From: Coturnix japonica
Lineage: Eukaryota > Chordata > Aves > Galliformes > Phasianidae
DNA length: 64,000 nucleotides
Direction of reading: 5' to 3'
Assembly (NCBI RefSeq): GCF_001577835.2
Contig: NC_029536.1
Coordinates: forward strand, 4,588,001 to 4,652,000
Part shown: positions 36,787 through 50,300 of the stretch, in pieces
How positions within the stretch are numbered: the stretch's first letter is position 1
Layout: each line of letters begins with the position of its first letter
The notes under the pieces: model-generated
The model's input: the letters and a program-made list of their open reading frames with translations, nothing else
Told to the model about the DNA's origin: nothing
The model's database searches: none
Translations under genes and position numbers: made by a program

Positions 36787-38837
36787 GAATGCATCTTTTG
36801 AGCTATGGTCCCAGGAATGAGTCATTTCAACCTAATAATTCACAGCAGATTCATCGAAGTGCATTACAGCCCAACGCTTCTGTTAAGAAGCACAGACCCA
36901 AACACTGACAAACAGAAGTACAAACGAAGTGAGTTATCGGTGAGATGTGCTACACGACCACCTTCTTGTGCAAAATGGAACCAAACTCAGTTTAAAATGC
37001 CATGGAAATGGCTCATCCCGAGTGGTTGTGTGGTTTTTATACACTGTGGGGAGCAAATGCTCACAAAACAAATAGTTCAGTGCTGTGCAGCTATCTGAAA
37101 TGCAACATTAATTCTGGCACTAAGCAATGGTGTCAGCAACTAATGCAATTCTGCAACATTAGCAGGCCTGCTTATGGAAAGCTGCACTGCAATGGGGAAG
37201 GACTCCTGAGTAGGAACATGGAAGAGATCATCAGGAACAACTGCTGTGATGGGACAGACCCTCATTTTCACCAACCAAGGTACGTACCAAGACACTGACT
37301 GAAAGCAATTTGAGTGGTCAAACCTAAATGAAAGCGTGGTTTGGGTTGCACTAAAAAAGAGATGAATGTTGGATTTTGTAGAGGAGATGGTCTGGAAAAA
37401 GACCTTATGCCAAACAGCCTGTCATGGTTACTAGGCAGTAATGAAGTGAAATCCCAGATTACTCTTTTGCCACTTTTCAGAATGGAACAGCAATTCAAGG
37501 GGACAAATCTCAGCTGTTCTCAGTACGTGCAGAACTCGGTACATGCAGCATTTAAAGCTATCTGATTTTTCACTCCAGTTTGGTGAATTTCAAAATGACT
37601 TGCTCATATTTCACCAGGTTTATTGCAGACAAGAAGCACTAACTCCAGTTTTGTTGCATTACCTCCAATTCTTGCTCTCATTGTGCAGTGTTTGAGCTTC
37701 TGGTTTGCAACTGCTTGGGAGTGAATGCAGAGCAAAGCAGGAGAACAGTGAAAGAGTTCATACGTTCACTGAGATCTGAAGGTGACGTTAGGAAAATCAA
37801 AATGCTTCATTTTGAAGCTGTGTCTTTTGGCTCCAGATGCACGTTTGCACAACATTCATCCATAATGAATGGGGAAAAAAAACAACAACCAACCAGCCAC
37901 TTTTAATACTTTTCAGAATGTTATTTAATGGGGAACGGGTAAATACTCACAGGGCTGGTTCCACTGGCATTAAAGGACTTGTGAATGTTTCAAAGAATCA
38001 AAACATCAGGCTTGCTTGAACTTCATATCCCTTCATTTTTAACACTGCTTCTTATTCCTATACCAAAAGTTGTTATATTTGTTACCAGTCCAGACACTGA
38101 GTCATTCCCGTTTAAGCCAGACACTGGGCTCTCTGTGTAATTTCTCTCTCCCCTTCAGAGTTTCTGGACTGAGAGGAAAGCTGTAATGCCAGGTGCCTCC
38201 CCCAGCTCCATTTCTAACTGTAAAAACACACAGAGGTGCTCAGTGCTGCCAAGCAGCCATGGAAATTCTCACAGCTCTGGTTATTTCAGATGCAGCTCTG
38301 TTAGGGGATACCTGGTTTTGAACAGTCTCCGCAGACTGCAGTTGCAATGGCTCAACTTCTTCACCCTAGAAGCCTCTCTCCTGGTCCCATATGGTGAGAC
38401 TGTGACCACCGTTTGACTTCCTTAATGAAAGGAAAACTGGCATTTAAAGGTAAGAACTCTGCAAGCTTCTCTCTTAATCTTACTTTTTTTCTGGAGACCT
38501 TTGTGGAAGTTTTAGCAGTGTTGAAGTTGATACAAGTTTGAATGTGGGTAGCACCAAAAATCCAGTCGTTATTTTTGCCACCAAATAACCCTTGAACCAC
38601 ATGGCTGCTTTGAGCTGTCATTTTAAGAACGTGCTTGATAATGAAGCATGAAATCAGGCTTATTTTCAAAGGGATCTGGCTTCCTAGCTCACTGCTATTG
38701 GCTGCGTAATACAGCTTCACTGCCTGTGTGTAGGTGCTTTTAGACTCATGCAGTACCATTGCCATGGTCCTTTAGTCACTGTAGGGGAAATTAAGCTTGA
38801 GAACATCCTTCAGTTTCATCATTTGGATCCTTTCAGT

Positions 38838-39142
38838 GTCTGAGGAGGGGCTACGAGGAAGGAGACAGAGTCTTTAGCAGGGTCTGTTGTGATAGTACAA
38901 GGGGAAATGGTTTCCAACTAAAAGAAGGGAGATTTAGATGAGACATAATAAGTGTTTTACAGTGAGGGCAGTGAGGCACTGCACAGACTGCCCATAGAGG
39001 TGGTGCAGACACCCAAGGTCACGGAATGGGGCTCTGAGCACTGATGGGGCTGTGGGTGTCCCTGCTCAGTGCAGGACTTGGACCTGATGGCCTTTGGGGT
39101 TCCTTCCAACTCCAACCCCTCCATGATTTTTCAGTGATTCTA
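38838..39142 (+). mobile_element. CR1 LINE 3' fragment, about 300 bp
   Basis: It includes the upstream segment (GATAGTACAAGGGGAAATGG) as well as the tail region (GGACCTGATGGCCTTTGGGG), in sense orientation. Confidence 0.88.
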
Positions 39143-39364
39143 GTTTTTACCACTAGATGGCTTCCCAGGATAGTGGATGTAGATTCATGTCTGTGGGGCT
39201 GGCTTCATTTTGGCACGTTCTTATTAACAGCACGGTCACCAAAACCAGAACGACTGGAGCGGCAGCGTGAAGTGACATCGCTGAGCATCTCCTGGCATCC
39301 TGTAAACGTTCAGTTTCAGATTACAACAACTGGTAACGTGGGGTGAGCAGCCCTGAGCTCAAAG

Positions 39365-39520
39365 GTGGAGAGGCCCTGGCACTGCTGCCTGGAGAAGTCA
39401 TGGATGCTCCATCCCTGGAGGTGCCCAAGGCCATGGATGGGCTGATCTGGTGGGAGACAACCAGCCCATGGCAGATTTAAGGTCCCCTCCAAATGAAGCC
39501 ATTGTGTGATTTTATGAAAC
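39365..39520 (+). mobile_element. CR1 LINE 3' fragment
   Basis: GGATGCTCCATCCCTGGAGG through AAGCCATTGTGTGATTTTAT, in sense orientation, somewhat diverged. Confidence 0.82.
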
Positions 39521-39707
39521 GTGCACTTAGACCCTCCTCAATATGCAACATACCCACCTCAAGCTTAACAGCACAAACAAATAACTCGGGGACCTAGTTG
39601 CAACATATCTGCCCTTTCTCCTGTTGCAACACAAAGCGCTACAGAGACCTTGTGTTGCAACTGTGCCCTTCTGTCTGGACAGAAGTCATGGAAAAGGAGA
39701 GAAAAAT

Positions 39708-40010
39708 CATCACAGAATCACAGCGTGGCTTAGATTGGAGGGGAGCTTAAAGACCATCCAGTTCCAATCTCCTGCCATGGGTAGAGTTGCCAACCACCAG
39801 CTCAGGCTGCTCAGGGCCCATCCAACATCACCTTGAATGTGTCCAGGGTGCTCAGTGTGAGGTAGTGAGGCTCTAACTAACTTCCTTCCTATCGTCTAAC
39901 CTAAATCTTACAGCTTAAAGCCATTCCCCCTTGTCCTATCGCTATCAGACCATGCAAAAAGTCACTCTCCCTCCTGTTGATAAGCTCCCTTCAAGCACTG
40001 CAAGGCCACA
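39708..40010 (-). mobile_element. CR1 LINE 3' fragment, about 300 bp
   Basis: AATCACAGCGTGGCTTAGAT through CCCTTGTCCTATCGCTATCA and on to GCACTGCAAGGCCACAATG. Minus orientation. It ends about 100 bases left of the DHRS3 CpG-rich region. Confidence 0.9.
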
Positions 40011-40114
40011 ATGTTTGACACTCCAAAACACAGTGTTTGATGGAAGAAACTTCATCTCCTTTTATCACTGACCGGCAACACCAGCATCACCCTCGAGCTG
40101 TCCATATTATGGCT

Positions 40115-40620
40115 CGGTGCTGACAGATGACGACCAGCTTGGCTTGGGTTCAGATGGGCTGAAAGTGGGATGCTTTCCCATTATCGCCGTCTCCATCCGT
40201 GCATGGGGCTCTATGGCAGCGAGATCTCCTCGGTGCTCAGCCCGGAGCGGATCTTCCCCTCCGTGCGGGTTGCGGTGCAGCCCCGAATCGAGGGCGGCAG
40301 CCGGAGAACGGGAACCGGGCTCCGGGAGCGGCTCCGGGGGAGGAGAGAGAGCAGCCAGCCACTCACAGGAACAGTAGTGAAATCTCCCCGACACTTTAAC
40401 TGTCAATCAGGCTTAATGGGGTATAAAACCTCCCCAGCGCCGCGGCTGCGATAGGCAGACAGAGCAATAGGGAGAAATGAGTAAGAGCTGAAGGAGAGCT
40501 CGGCGTAATTCCTGCTCTGTGATCGCAGATCCGCCGGGTGAGGAACCAGGAGAGGGGGCAGAGGGGCAGCCCAGCCCTGCAGCCGGCTCGGGACGGAGCG
40601 CCGGGAGATATTTATAGATA
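40115..40620 (+). promoter_or_regulatory. DHRS3: CpG-rich promoter region of DHRS3
   Basis: The base composition changes abruptly here to GC-rich sequence with many CpGs (densest about 40,240-40,345 and 40,435-40,620), unlike the surrounding intergenic DNA. It lies 600-1,100 bases before the DHRS3 start codon and contains a TATA box at 40,422. The extent was judged by eye. Confidence 0.7.
40422..40428 (+). promoter_or_regulatory. DHRS3: TATA box candidate of DHRS3
   Basis: TATAAAA inside the CpG-rich block, followed by a GC-rich stretch. It predicts transcription start near 40,450. The leader to the ATG would then be about 790 bases unless a 5' UTR intron is removed, for example using the polypyrimidine-CAG near 41,078. 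Confidence 0.5.
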
Positions 40621-41104
40621 GGAAAACAAAAACAACCTTCCCCTGAATAGACCCTTTCTTAAATAGAAAAGTCCTGGCAATTCTGTCTCATTTCAGCGAT
40701 TTCCTGAGTCTAAGAATAGAAATGAGCCGCCTGGAAGGCGCTGCAGGCAGCAGTTTGGAGACATAGGCTGCTTTATTTGATTTTTTCCAAGTACAAAAAA
40801 AAAACAGCCAACAACAACCAAACCTTCCCATTTGGATACGGGATTTGCACGTCGGCCTTTGGCACGGAGGGTCGGATGGCTACTTTTGATCGGACTTCTT
40901 GTTTTCCTACAAAACTGTTCTGCAGTTAAAGGCACGGGATCAGCATTACCTGCATGTGACGACCCCGGAGGACACCGACCGAGAGGCAGAGCTCTCCTGC
41001 ACTGCTTTCCTCCCACCCCACTTTATTAGGAGGGGAGAGAAGGATTATTTTTTCACCTCCTTCTATTTTTTTTTCCAGCCCAAGAATTGCTCACCCCCAA
41101 GTTC

Positions 41105-41125
41105 TGGAGGAGGGGGGAGGGGGGC
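41105..41125 (+). repeat. G-rich tract in DHRS3 leader
   Basis: GGAGG is followed by two runs of six G separated by one A, on the sense strand about 120 bases before the start codon. It could fold as a G-quadruplex if transcribed. Confidence 0.5.
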
Positions 41126-41152
41126 GAAGACTCGTCACCCACCTGCGGGTGC

Positions 41153-41305
41153 ATGAAAGGTGCTGGCTTTCCATCTCTGTTCCCTTGCTCTTGTGAAAGG
41201 TTGGAAGAGCATTTTGTCACCCCATCGCCCAGAACAAGAGGATGGTTTGGAAATGGCTGGGCGCTGTGCTGCTGCTCCCCGTGCAGATGCTTTACCTGGT
41301 GCTGA
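41153..41305 (+). other. Upstream ORF overlapping the DHRS3 start
   Basis: An ATG at 41,153 in weak context (T at -3) opens a frame out of phase with DHRS3. It runs past the DHRS3 ATG at 41,242 and stops at 41,305. If it is in the mature leader it could lower DHRS3 translation. No evidence that it makes a functional peptide. Confidence 0.4.
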
Positions 41306-44300
41306 AAGCTGCCGTGTGTGCTTTGCTGCCTCCCAAACTGCGGGATCTGTCCGGGGACACCGTGTTGGTTACAGGTGGGGGACGTGGCATCGGCCGCCAA
41401 TTGGCCCGAGAGTTCGCCAAGCGAGGAGCCAAGAAGGTGAGATGGGGGAATGGGCACCTGCTGCCGTATGGGACTGGAGGGGAGAAGGGGCACCTGGAGC
41501 GGGGCTCACCTCCATGCCCTCCTTTGGGACTCAGGGTGGGTAGAGCTCTGCTTTCTGTTTGCCAAGTCATCTCGTGTGCTTTCTGAAGCCCCTTCTGTTC
41601 TGCTTTTTGCCAGCCCTAAGTAAGATGAGTGCTGCTCAAAGGTTGTGCTGCCCCAGCGAGGAGGAGCAGCACGATGTGTGAGCTGTGCATCTCTCCTTGA
41701 GTCTGCATGTTTCCTTTAGGAAAGGAGAAAAGGAGAGGGACTCTGAGAATGCTCTGTCTGCACTGCAGTCTGGAAGTGCAGATGTAGCTGCTGCCCTCCT
41801 TCCCTCGTCAGGAACAGCTGTGTACCTTGAAATCTGTTTTCCTAAGTACAGGTGTGAATCAAACAGGGATAATTAAACAAACCAAAAGCCAGGACTGACC
41901 AAGGGGCAGAGGTTGGCTTCCTTTCCCAGGTAACAGTGATAGGAGCAGAGGTGATGGCTTCAAGTTGCATCAGGGGAGGTTCAGGTTGAATATTACAGAA
42001 GAGTAGTAATGTGTTGGCATAACCACCTAGGGAGGTGTGGGGTCACCATCCCTGTGTTGTAGGAATGTGGAGATGTGGCACTGAGGGATGTGGTCAGTGG
42101 GCAATATTGGTGGTAGTTGGATGGTTGGAATGAGTGGGGAGAGAGTGAGGAGGTGAAGGATTTATCCAGCCCAAGGTTTGGAGTGAAGCTGAAGATTTGT
42201 CATCACCTGCAGGTGCATGAAGCCCTCAAACAAGGCTTTTAGATCGAAGGTTTCATCTTTATTCCTCTTTAAGGGGTAGTGGAAGGGAAGAACCATGTGA
42301 AATTAGCTGCATAAATACTGCACCATGTGAGAGAGAATGAATGAGAGTAAATGCAGATAAGGAAGAAGAAAAATGCAGAATGAGGACGACTAAGAAAAAA
42401 TCTGCATGTTGTTTGGGTTGGTGTTTTGTCACTTCCTCACCCCTGTGCTTCAGTCTTCCATGTGTGGCACAGAGCGGTTCTGGTGCATGACTTTAAGGTG
42501 TAAAATAAAGTCAGCATTGAACTTTGATGTTTGTGCACGCTGGTGTTTAAACATCGTGTTGAGATTTACGAACTCTTGGAGACAGAACAAACAAGCTGCC
42601 TGACCTTTGGACCCAAACAATTTGCTGAAAGTGTATTTCCATTATCTGTTAGGACACCGTGCTTCGGTATTAAGTTAGTTAGCCTGGATGGTTGCTATGC
42701 TGAGCTGCAGCACTGGAGCACTACCATTTCTATTGCTAACCCAGGGGCTCCCCATCCTCAGCTGGATGCTGAGCAATGGTAGCCAGCCCTGGCTGCTATA
42801 GGCCAAGAAGAGCTCAGGAGATGAGGATGCAGTTGTTATAAACTGATACAGACTGTGGTTCATCTTCATGTCCTATCTCTACAATCACTGCAGATCTTAG
42901 GCTGAAAGAATAAACAACTGAATAGTTCTTGGGCAGCTTTGTACTCTTCTCACAGCGTCATGAAGTGCTGTGTGGTTGTAGTCATTGTTTGTAACCCTAA
43001 GGTGGCTTTTTTTGTTGTTTTCCATGCTTGTCATTGAGGTGTTTTACTTTTTGCTTTTGCTGAACTCAAATCAGGTTCTCCTTTCAGTTAAATCATAGCT
43101 ACCCAGAGAGTGAAACATGGCACTCCACAAGCTGTGGGCCTGTCTGGCCCATTGGTGGTGGCACATCTTCTCAGCAATGCTCAAGCAGGATTAACTTTTT
43201 CTTCAGTGTTTTTAATGATGTTTATAATGGGTTGATGGATGGACTAGATGATCTCGGTGGTCTTCTCCAAACTTAATGATTCTATGATGCCATGAATGAG
43301 AGCTTGACCTTCATGTGGTAGCTTTGCTCCCTTTGTTTGAGGTTTCACTCCTTTTCTGCCTCCTGTTATCAGCGCTGACTTTCTTTATTTCATGCAGTCT
43401 CCATGTAGAATGCAAGCCCTCTTTTTGACACTACTCTGTGATTTTATGCTTTGCATTGGACAATCAAACTGGAAACTGAGTGGCCAGCAAGTCATCTTTC
43501 AATGAGACCTTTGAGATTACTTATTCTACCTTTTTTCTTGCTTTTGTACGCAGATAGCTGTTGTATAATATATAGAAAGCTTGAGTTATTGATCATAATT
43601 AATAATTTATATCAGATTCTGGTTGTCGGATGGCGTATTGACAACATCCATGCAAAGTCTGGCAGACTGCATCCATTAAGGCCCCAAATTCTGCAGATTT
43701 TGAGCAGAAGCAATGGCAGAAGTTCAGGTTCTGACAGTGGTTGTGCAGAATACCTTGAAGATGCATCGCAGCGCTTGCGCACGCAGACATAGTGGCGGAG
43801 TTTTGGAGGTAGGCGGCGATATACAACCATAATTTTGAGATTAGAATCTTCTGAAAGATGGGTTAGTTGAGCCCCGTTAGCATCTGAAACCTCCTCTGGT
43901 AATTAGACTGGATTGCATTTCCCCTTATAGTCTATTTGTCTTTTCTGAAGCGGGTTTTGTTGATCACTGATAGGATGCACCTTCACAGTTTTCACGTAAG
44001 ATGACACTATTGTATTCCATGAAGATATTTAATATGGTCACATCTGTGATTTTTTTTGAGTGTAAAATTTCAGTCCTGCAGTTAAAGCTCTGAAGAAGGC
44101 AAGAAATAAATGAGAAAAGGGTTGAGCTGAATACAGACACAGAGTTTTCAGCTTGATAGGTGAGCACTGAAATTCTAAAGCCAACTGAACAGCAATTCCT
44201 TGGGTATGATCATGTACATCCATCCTCATTGCCATTCTCCACCCCCGTTCTTTTAACTCCATTGCTCTGCCATTATGCCACAGGTATGAGTGGAACAGGA

Positions 44301-47300
44301 AAACACCTTGCTGTTCTTTGGACTGATGAAATTGCCTAAAAGGGAACACAGCAGCATTAGTTGACTTTTTAAATGATGGGCTTTGGTCACTAGATCATTC
44401 CTGATTAAGTCTACAGTAAGAGGTCAGGGGATCCATACTCCTCTTTTATTTTTGGGTTGAAGTTTTCAAATACTGCTTGGCCATGGGAGACAGTAAAGGC
44501 TTACATCCTCTATTGGAGCAATAGAGCTTCATCTCTGCCTCATGCGTTGATAGTTTGTTGGGGCTCTTACCCTTGGGTGTTCTGTGCTTAGCCAAAGGGG
44601 AAGAGTCAGCCTGTGTTATTGAAAAGTTATTGAATGGATTTGTGATCCAGTGCTTATGGAAGTAAAAACTTAATTCCAAATCTTAATGGTATTAAGATTA
44701 TAATGAGAGTGCAAGCCTATGGAGGAACAGACCTTAATGGATGTGAGTAGTCAAAGGGACGTAGGGGCTGAATAGGTTCATTCGCCAATAGAGTTGGAAA
44801 ATGCTTTGGGGTGTCTCCATGCCATTTGCTTTGCCTACAGCATTCTCAGTGAGATGTCAGCTCTGTTCTTGATGTTCTCCTGTGAAGAAGTTTGGATTTT
44901 CTTGTAATTTTGTTTATTCACAAATGCTTTAATCTGAGCTGTGACTGAACAGGGAAGAGATACTTGGTTCTTAGGCATTCTGAATTATTAAATGTGGCTA
45001 AAGATGCAATCATAAGATAGAAACACATTCTCCAACTCCAGTATGTATTATAGTGTCTGAGGTTATCTGACATAAGAGTATCTTCAGCCTTTCCTGCTGG
45101 GAGATTTGTCACTGTGGATCTTCAGCATTGTACCTATGGATGTATATTTTGCCCTCTTAGATCAGCTCTATTTTCTTCCTCCAGCTGTTACATGTCTGCC
45201 TCTTTGGTGAATCAAGGGTGTTTTGACAAGAGATGTCTCCAAGACACCAGATGGATTGGGGCAGCCTTCTGTTAGCATGGTGCTGCTGCAGAGGAGGGTT
45301 GAACGCTTCCTATTAACCTTCCTGAGAGTTCTCCACATTCATCACTGTGCAAGAAATGACCTGGTAAATGCACTGAAAGATCTCTCCTTTCCCTCTTCTG
45401 TTCTCTGAGCGTTTGCTTCCTGTATTGAGGGAGAGCAGAAGACTCAAAGGGTTTGCATGCTTGAGTGGTGGATGAGGTAAGCGGTCTGGAATATCAGGAC
45501 AGACAAGGGCCCTTACTAGATGGCAAGGAGCTGGTGTCACCAAAAAGAAAACAAGAAACGGAAACTTCACTCTTGCATGGAATGTACTGCTTGATAGCCA
45601 TGACCTCACTCTGTCAGCACTGCAGTCTAGACAATTGTTTGCAAGTCTGCAAGGTACTCGGAGCAGGATGTCAGCCTGGTGGGCAGCTGCAGAATGCCAC
45701 AGACACACTAACACTGACTGTCATGGGGCAGTTAGCAAAGATCCCAAAGGCCTTACTTGAGAACTTGTGCTTTAGATGATGATCGTGCCTGTATGATTTT
45801 ATTCAGGCTACAAGCTGTCTCCTGAAATCTCAAGTCTTCTTCCTGTCATTACTTGCATAATGTTTTCAGAGCTTAATGCCTTCATTTAGAAAGAGCCCTT
45901 GTCATTGGAGTGGGCGGTCCTCCCTCAGCTTGGTTTCGGTTGGGATGGGAATGAGGAGGAAGGGATGGGAGCTGTGCAAAGGCAGCACTGCTGCATGGAA
46001 GCCTGGAGCCAGTTTCCTTCTGCTCTGCTAATTTAAGCAGAACTGCTTCAGGTGCTTCAGAGCTTCTTATCATTGGAGAGTTTTAGCTGAGTGAGATTTG
46101 GGGCTGAGAGTGAGAGCATTGCAGAAAGATTATGCAAAAATGGTATACAGTCCTGGGATTCAACACAAAATACCCGGTAATGGAGTCTTTGGTAAGCTCT
46201 GAATTGATTAAACTGAGACAGAGGAGGTTTAGGTTGGATCTTAGGAGGAAGTTTTTCCCCCAGAGGGTGGTGATGCACTGGGACAGGTTGCCCAAGGAGG
46301 CTGTGGATGCCCCATCCCTGCAGGCATTCAAGGCCAGGCTGGATGTGGCTCTGGGCAGCCTGGGCTGCTGGTTGGTGACCCTGCACACAGCAGGGGGTTG
46401 GAGCTGGATGATCATTGTGGTCCTTTTCAACCCAGGCCATTCTATGATTCTATGAATATATGAATCATGTTGACTAGTACTGTCCTGGTGTGTATTAATT
46501 AATATATGCTTTTTAAAAGCTTTTTAAAAATAACATTATAACAGCTAGAGATGAGAGTAGCACTGATCTCCTGAGGTAAAGGTAAAATAGTGAGTCTGAT
46601 TCTAAGGGTAATTCAGAACTGTGACCTTTCCAAGCTGTGGGATAAAAGCTTTGAGTATCTCATGTGGATTTAAGAGTTCTAAATCTGAAATGCTTTTTGA
46701 ATTACTGTCCTTCTCAACCATTCTTCTCTGATTTCACTCTCAGAATCTCTCAAATACTCCACGTGTCTGTGTTTAAGTGTGAGCTCTCACATGAAGCAGA
46801 TCCTGACATAAAATCCGTAATGCACAGCAAGTTTTATCTGCCACCAAGTTCCACTCAGGCAGACTGCAGTGTTCCAAAGCAGGAAGCATTGCTTCTGTTG
46901 TGCACAATGGAGCCAGAGTAAATGCATTAAGCAAGTCATCCTGCTTGTTGTCTGCATCTTTGAAATGCACTGTGGCTGATCCATGCTTCAAGATGGCACT
47001 TGCAGAATATAAGCAGTTTCTGAGGCATGTCTTGCAATGCACACTGAGTGCAGACATGCATAGACCTGACATCCCAGAGCAGGTGTGTTCTGCTGGACAG
47101 AAAAGAGCTGCTTTGAAACAGCAGAATTTCAGAGCTTGGAGGAAGTCATTTTCATGTCATTAATTGCTGTGTAGTTGCTGTGGGCAGGTAACTGCGATGG
47201 AATGGAATTGTAGAAACCTTTACAATGATGGTTTTAAAAGAAATGGGCACTGTTCTGATGTATGTTACCCAGTGCAGAATGTGCATGTCCTGGTTTGGAG

Positions 47301-50300
47301 AACACACATCAGGTGTAGAGAGTGCAGTAGGAAACACAGGGGTTGTTTGAGTACCTACTGGTGGGGGGTAAAGGTGGAACAGGAGCTGTGCCACCAATGA
47401 AAGGTGGTCAGTAACATGGGGGTACTGGCCTTGAAGGTGGATGTGAACCCTCAGACATGGAAAGCTTGAAGAGGAGGCAGTGAAATTCGAAAGGAGTCGA
47501 TGTGGTGAAGGCTGTAGTCCAGGTGTGGGGTCGGAGGGGGAAAAAAAGCTGCTTTTCTTGAATTTCAGTTGGTTTTTCCAGTTGGGATTTTCATTCTAAG
47601 GGATTTGTCCCCATTTTATTTGTGTTGTTCTATCACTTCAGTGACATTTAAATGTGCTGCTGTGTATTTCTGTTGCCTTTGTGTCATGCGTCTGGCACAG
47701 GTTAGGAAGAAGTTGACTGAGATCTTTAGAACTGTTTCCATCTGAACCTCTAACGTATATAGGTAGTTTTACTGCATTAAAAATGAGTTAAACATGCTGT
47801 TGAACTAATGTCTAATGAGTCTGGCACAGCAATTTGCTTTAAGAATGACCTTAAGCCCTGCATACATTTCTAAGCATTCTGACCGCGATGCCTAGAAGGA
47901 ATGAAAGATGTAATTCATCTTTTTACCTTGTTATGGAAACCTGTCGTGGTTGGGGCGTGTGGGGTGGTAATTGAAGGGTGTCTAGGTGAGAAGTCTATAG
48001 GAGACCATGAGGATGCAGGCAGGCTGAGGGAGCTGGGGATGTTCAGCCTGGAGAAGGCTCCAGGGAGATCTCATTGCCACCTTCCAGCACCTTAAGGCAT
48101 ATAAAGCAGAAATTATTATAGAGATCTTCCTAGCTGGGCCCAGATTCTCTTCTTCAAAGCGTGACGTCAACGTGCTAAAGAGTTGAATAAGTCATAGCCA
48201 GGCACTGACAGATGTGTTGGCTGATAACACTGACGCCAGTAGGAAGGGGTCAAATACATGTTGTTTGACCTTTATCCCAGCGGGGATCAAATTGATTCTA
48301 ATTAATAGACTTGGGAATAGCTGGGTACCTTGGCAGGCTTTGTAACTCATTTAAATTGTTCATCCTGTTAGTTTAGCCATAAACTACGTGTAATTACAAA
48401 AGGGTTTTGTGGACAGCCACGCTTATGTTGCCACCTTCTTAATTACAGTTTATTGAATACAGTGCTACGGAGCTGACTTATTTTGATTAACATAAAGCTT
48501 TGTTGTCTAACACTGGCCGACCCAATGTGTCAGTGCTCTAATAACAAGACAGTACTGTTTGAAAGCACAAATGCAGCTCTGCTGAAATCAGTTACAACTT
48601 GCCAATGTGACCATGAGATAAACATGGCTCTCAATGTATAATCAATGGCAGTTGTACCTTTGAGTACACTTAAGCAACCTCTTAAAACTATATGTTTATA
48701 TACAAATAATGCCTGGAAAGATGATAGACTGTGTATCTATCTATCTATATGGCTGGGCATGTTTTCAGCCACAGGTAAGGTTGGGGAGGCTGTTGGTATG
48801 ACCTGGCTGCTGTGTTTCATCCCATATCTAAATGGAACAGCCTTTTAAAGTAGGCACAGATACAGTCAAGCATGGCTTCCAGTTGGGTTGGTTTTCTTCC
48901 TCTCAACCCACACAGGCACCGACTTGCACCAGCTGTACAGGTAGACAGCATTTGTCTTTCAGGTTTGGCTTCTCTCCCAACAAGTCCTGGACTGAAGCTG
49001 CTGAGTTTCCATGAGTCCCAACTTGGATCCACAAGTGAAAATTGCAGATGCTGGATCAAATCTTAATTCAGTGTTTCTAGAAGCTTCTCTGTGCAGCAGA
49101 GTTCATCTGTATTGCTAATCTGAAGCTAAGAGGTGGTGACTTACTACTTAAAAAACAGGAGATATGAAGCAATTAGAATTGTTTGTTCATCCTGTTTGCC
49201 CTTTGAATCACTGGGTACACCCAAGTTACATTTTCCTTCATATCAGAGGGGAGGATAAAACTTGCACCACTTCAAATGAAAGCAGAAATTCTTAGATAAC
49301 CATTTGGTGCCAAACTGTGAGCAAAACTTCAAATATTATGGGACTTAAAATGCACGTGAGTGGAAAATGTTGTCTTAAAGATGCTGCAGTGTTCATAGAA
49401 TCATTCACATTGGAAAACATCACTAAGATCATCCAGTCTAACCCATCCCACTGTGCCACATCTCCACGCTGACCCCCTCCATGGATGGTGACCCCATTGC
49501 TCCCTGGGCAGCTGTTCCTTCTAAAGAGAAATTGTCCCCAATATCCAATGGCACAACTTTAAGAAGAAGGGATCAAAAATAGCAGAAAACAGGTGATTGG
49601 GTATTTTTTCTACATGAAAATTAAATTGGTGCTTCTCTTAGATCTGTCACTTTAATCATCTTGCTACTATTAAACAACACTTCATCTCTGCTCAGCACAT
49701 GCACTGGGAGAGATCTGGCTGCTGTATCTCTGAGAGGGAATGGGAAATCCTGAGATCAGCTTCTAGCAGCTTGAGTTTAAGTTCAAACTCCAGTTCCCTA
49801 TTCTCCATCTCCTAAAGGAACTCAGCAGTGAGGACAACGCTCAGCTTACTGCCTCAAGGAGGTCGTGCTTCCAAGTAGAATATTAAAGAGATCCAGCTGG
49901 TACAAATGCTTCTTTCCCGAAGTGGTAATAGAGCAGGGCTGGCTCTTACCGCAATGAGCTGTCAGAGGTGATGTAAGAACATTTCCAAGGCTCTTGGGAA
50001 ACACGGGAGCCTTGCAGTGAGACGTTTGATTTGAGATACACTGATGGTGCAATGTCATAGTGCGTGCTTTGTGTTGCTGGCTCTTGGGTTTTAATCCAGG
50101 CACTTTGGAGATTATTGTCTGTGCTGTATCTATATGTGAATGTGCGCTTTATGGAAGCGGGAGGTTTGTTTCTTAGCAAGCAACATTCTCATTTCCCCTG
50201 ATGACATGTAACCCTTGCAAATTGCTCTGTGACACCTCCCGTGATGCGAGGGTGTGAGTGTGTGTGCACACGTGTGTGTGTAAGTGTGAGGGTAAGCGTG

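Larger units (their letters stand above)
32903..40114. other. Intergenic region between esterase gene D and DHRS3
   Basis: The region between two divergent genes holds the gene D promoter region (to about 33,100), a CTAG-rich repeat, and at least eight CR1 pieces. The stretches 33,550-34,280, 35,830-36,700 and 36,790-38,830 contain no recognised exon or repeat. Confidence 0.6.

Noticed and set aside
40107-40454. Overlapping open frames on both strands of the CpG-rich promoter
   Set aside because: They are explained by base composition. No protein family resemblance, and they lie in promoter sequence.
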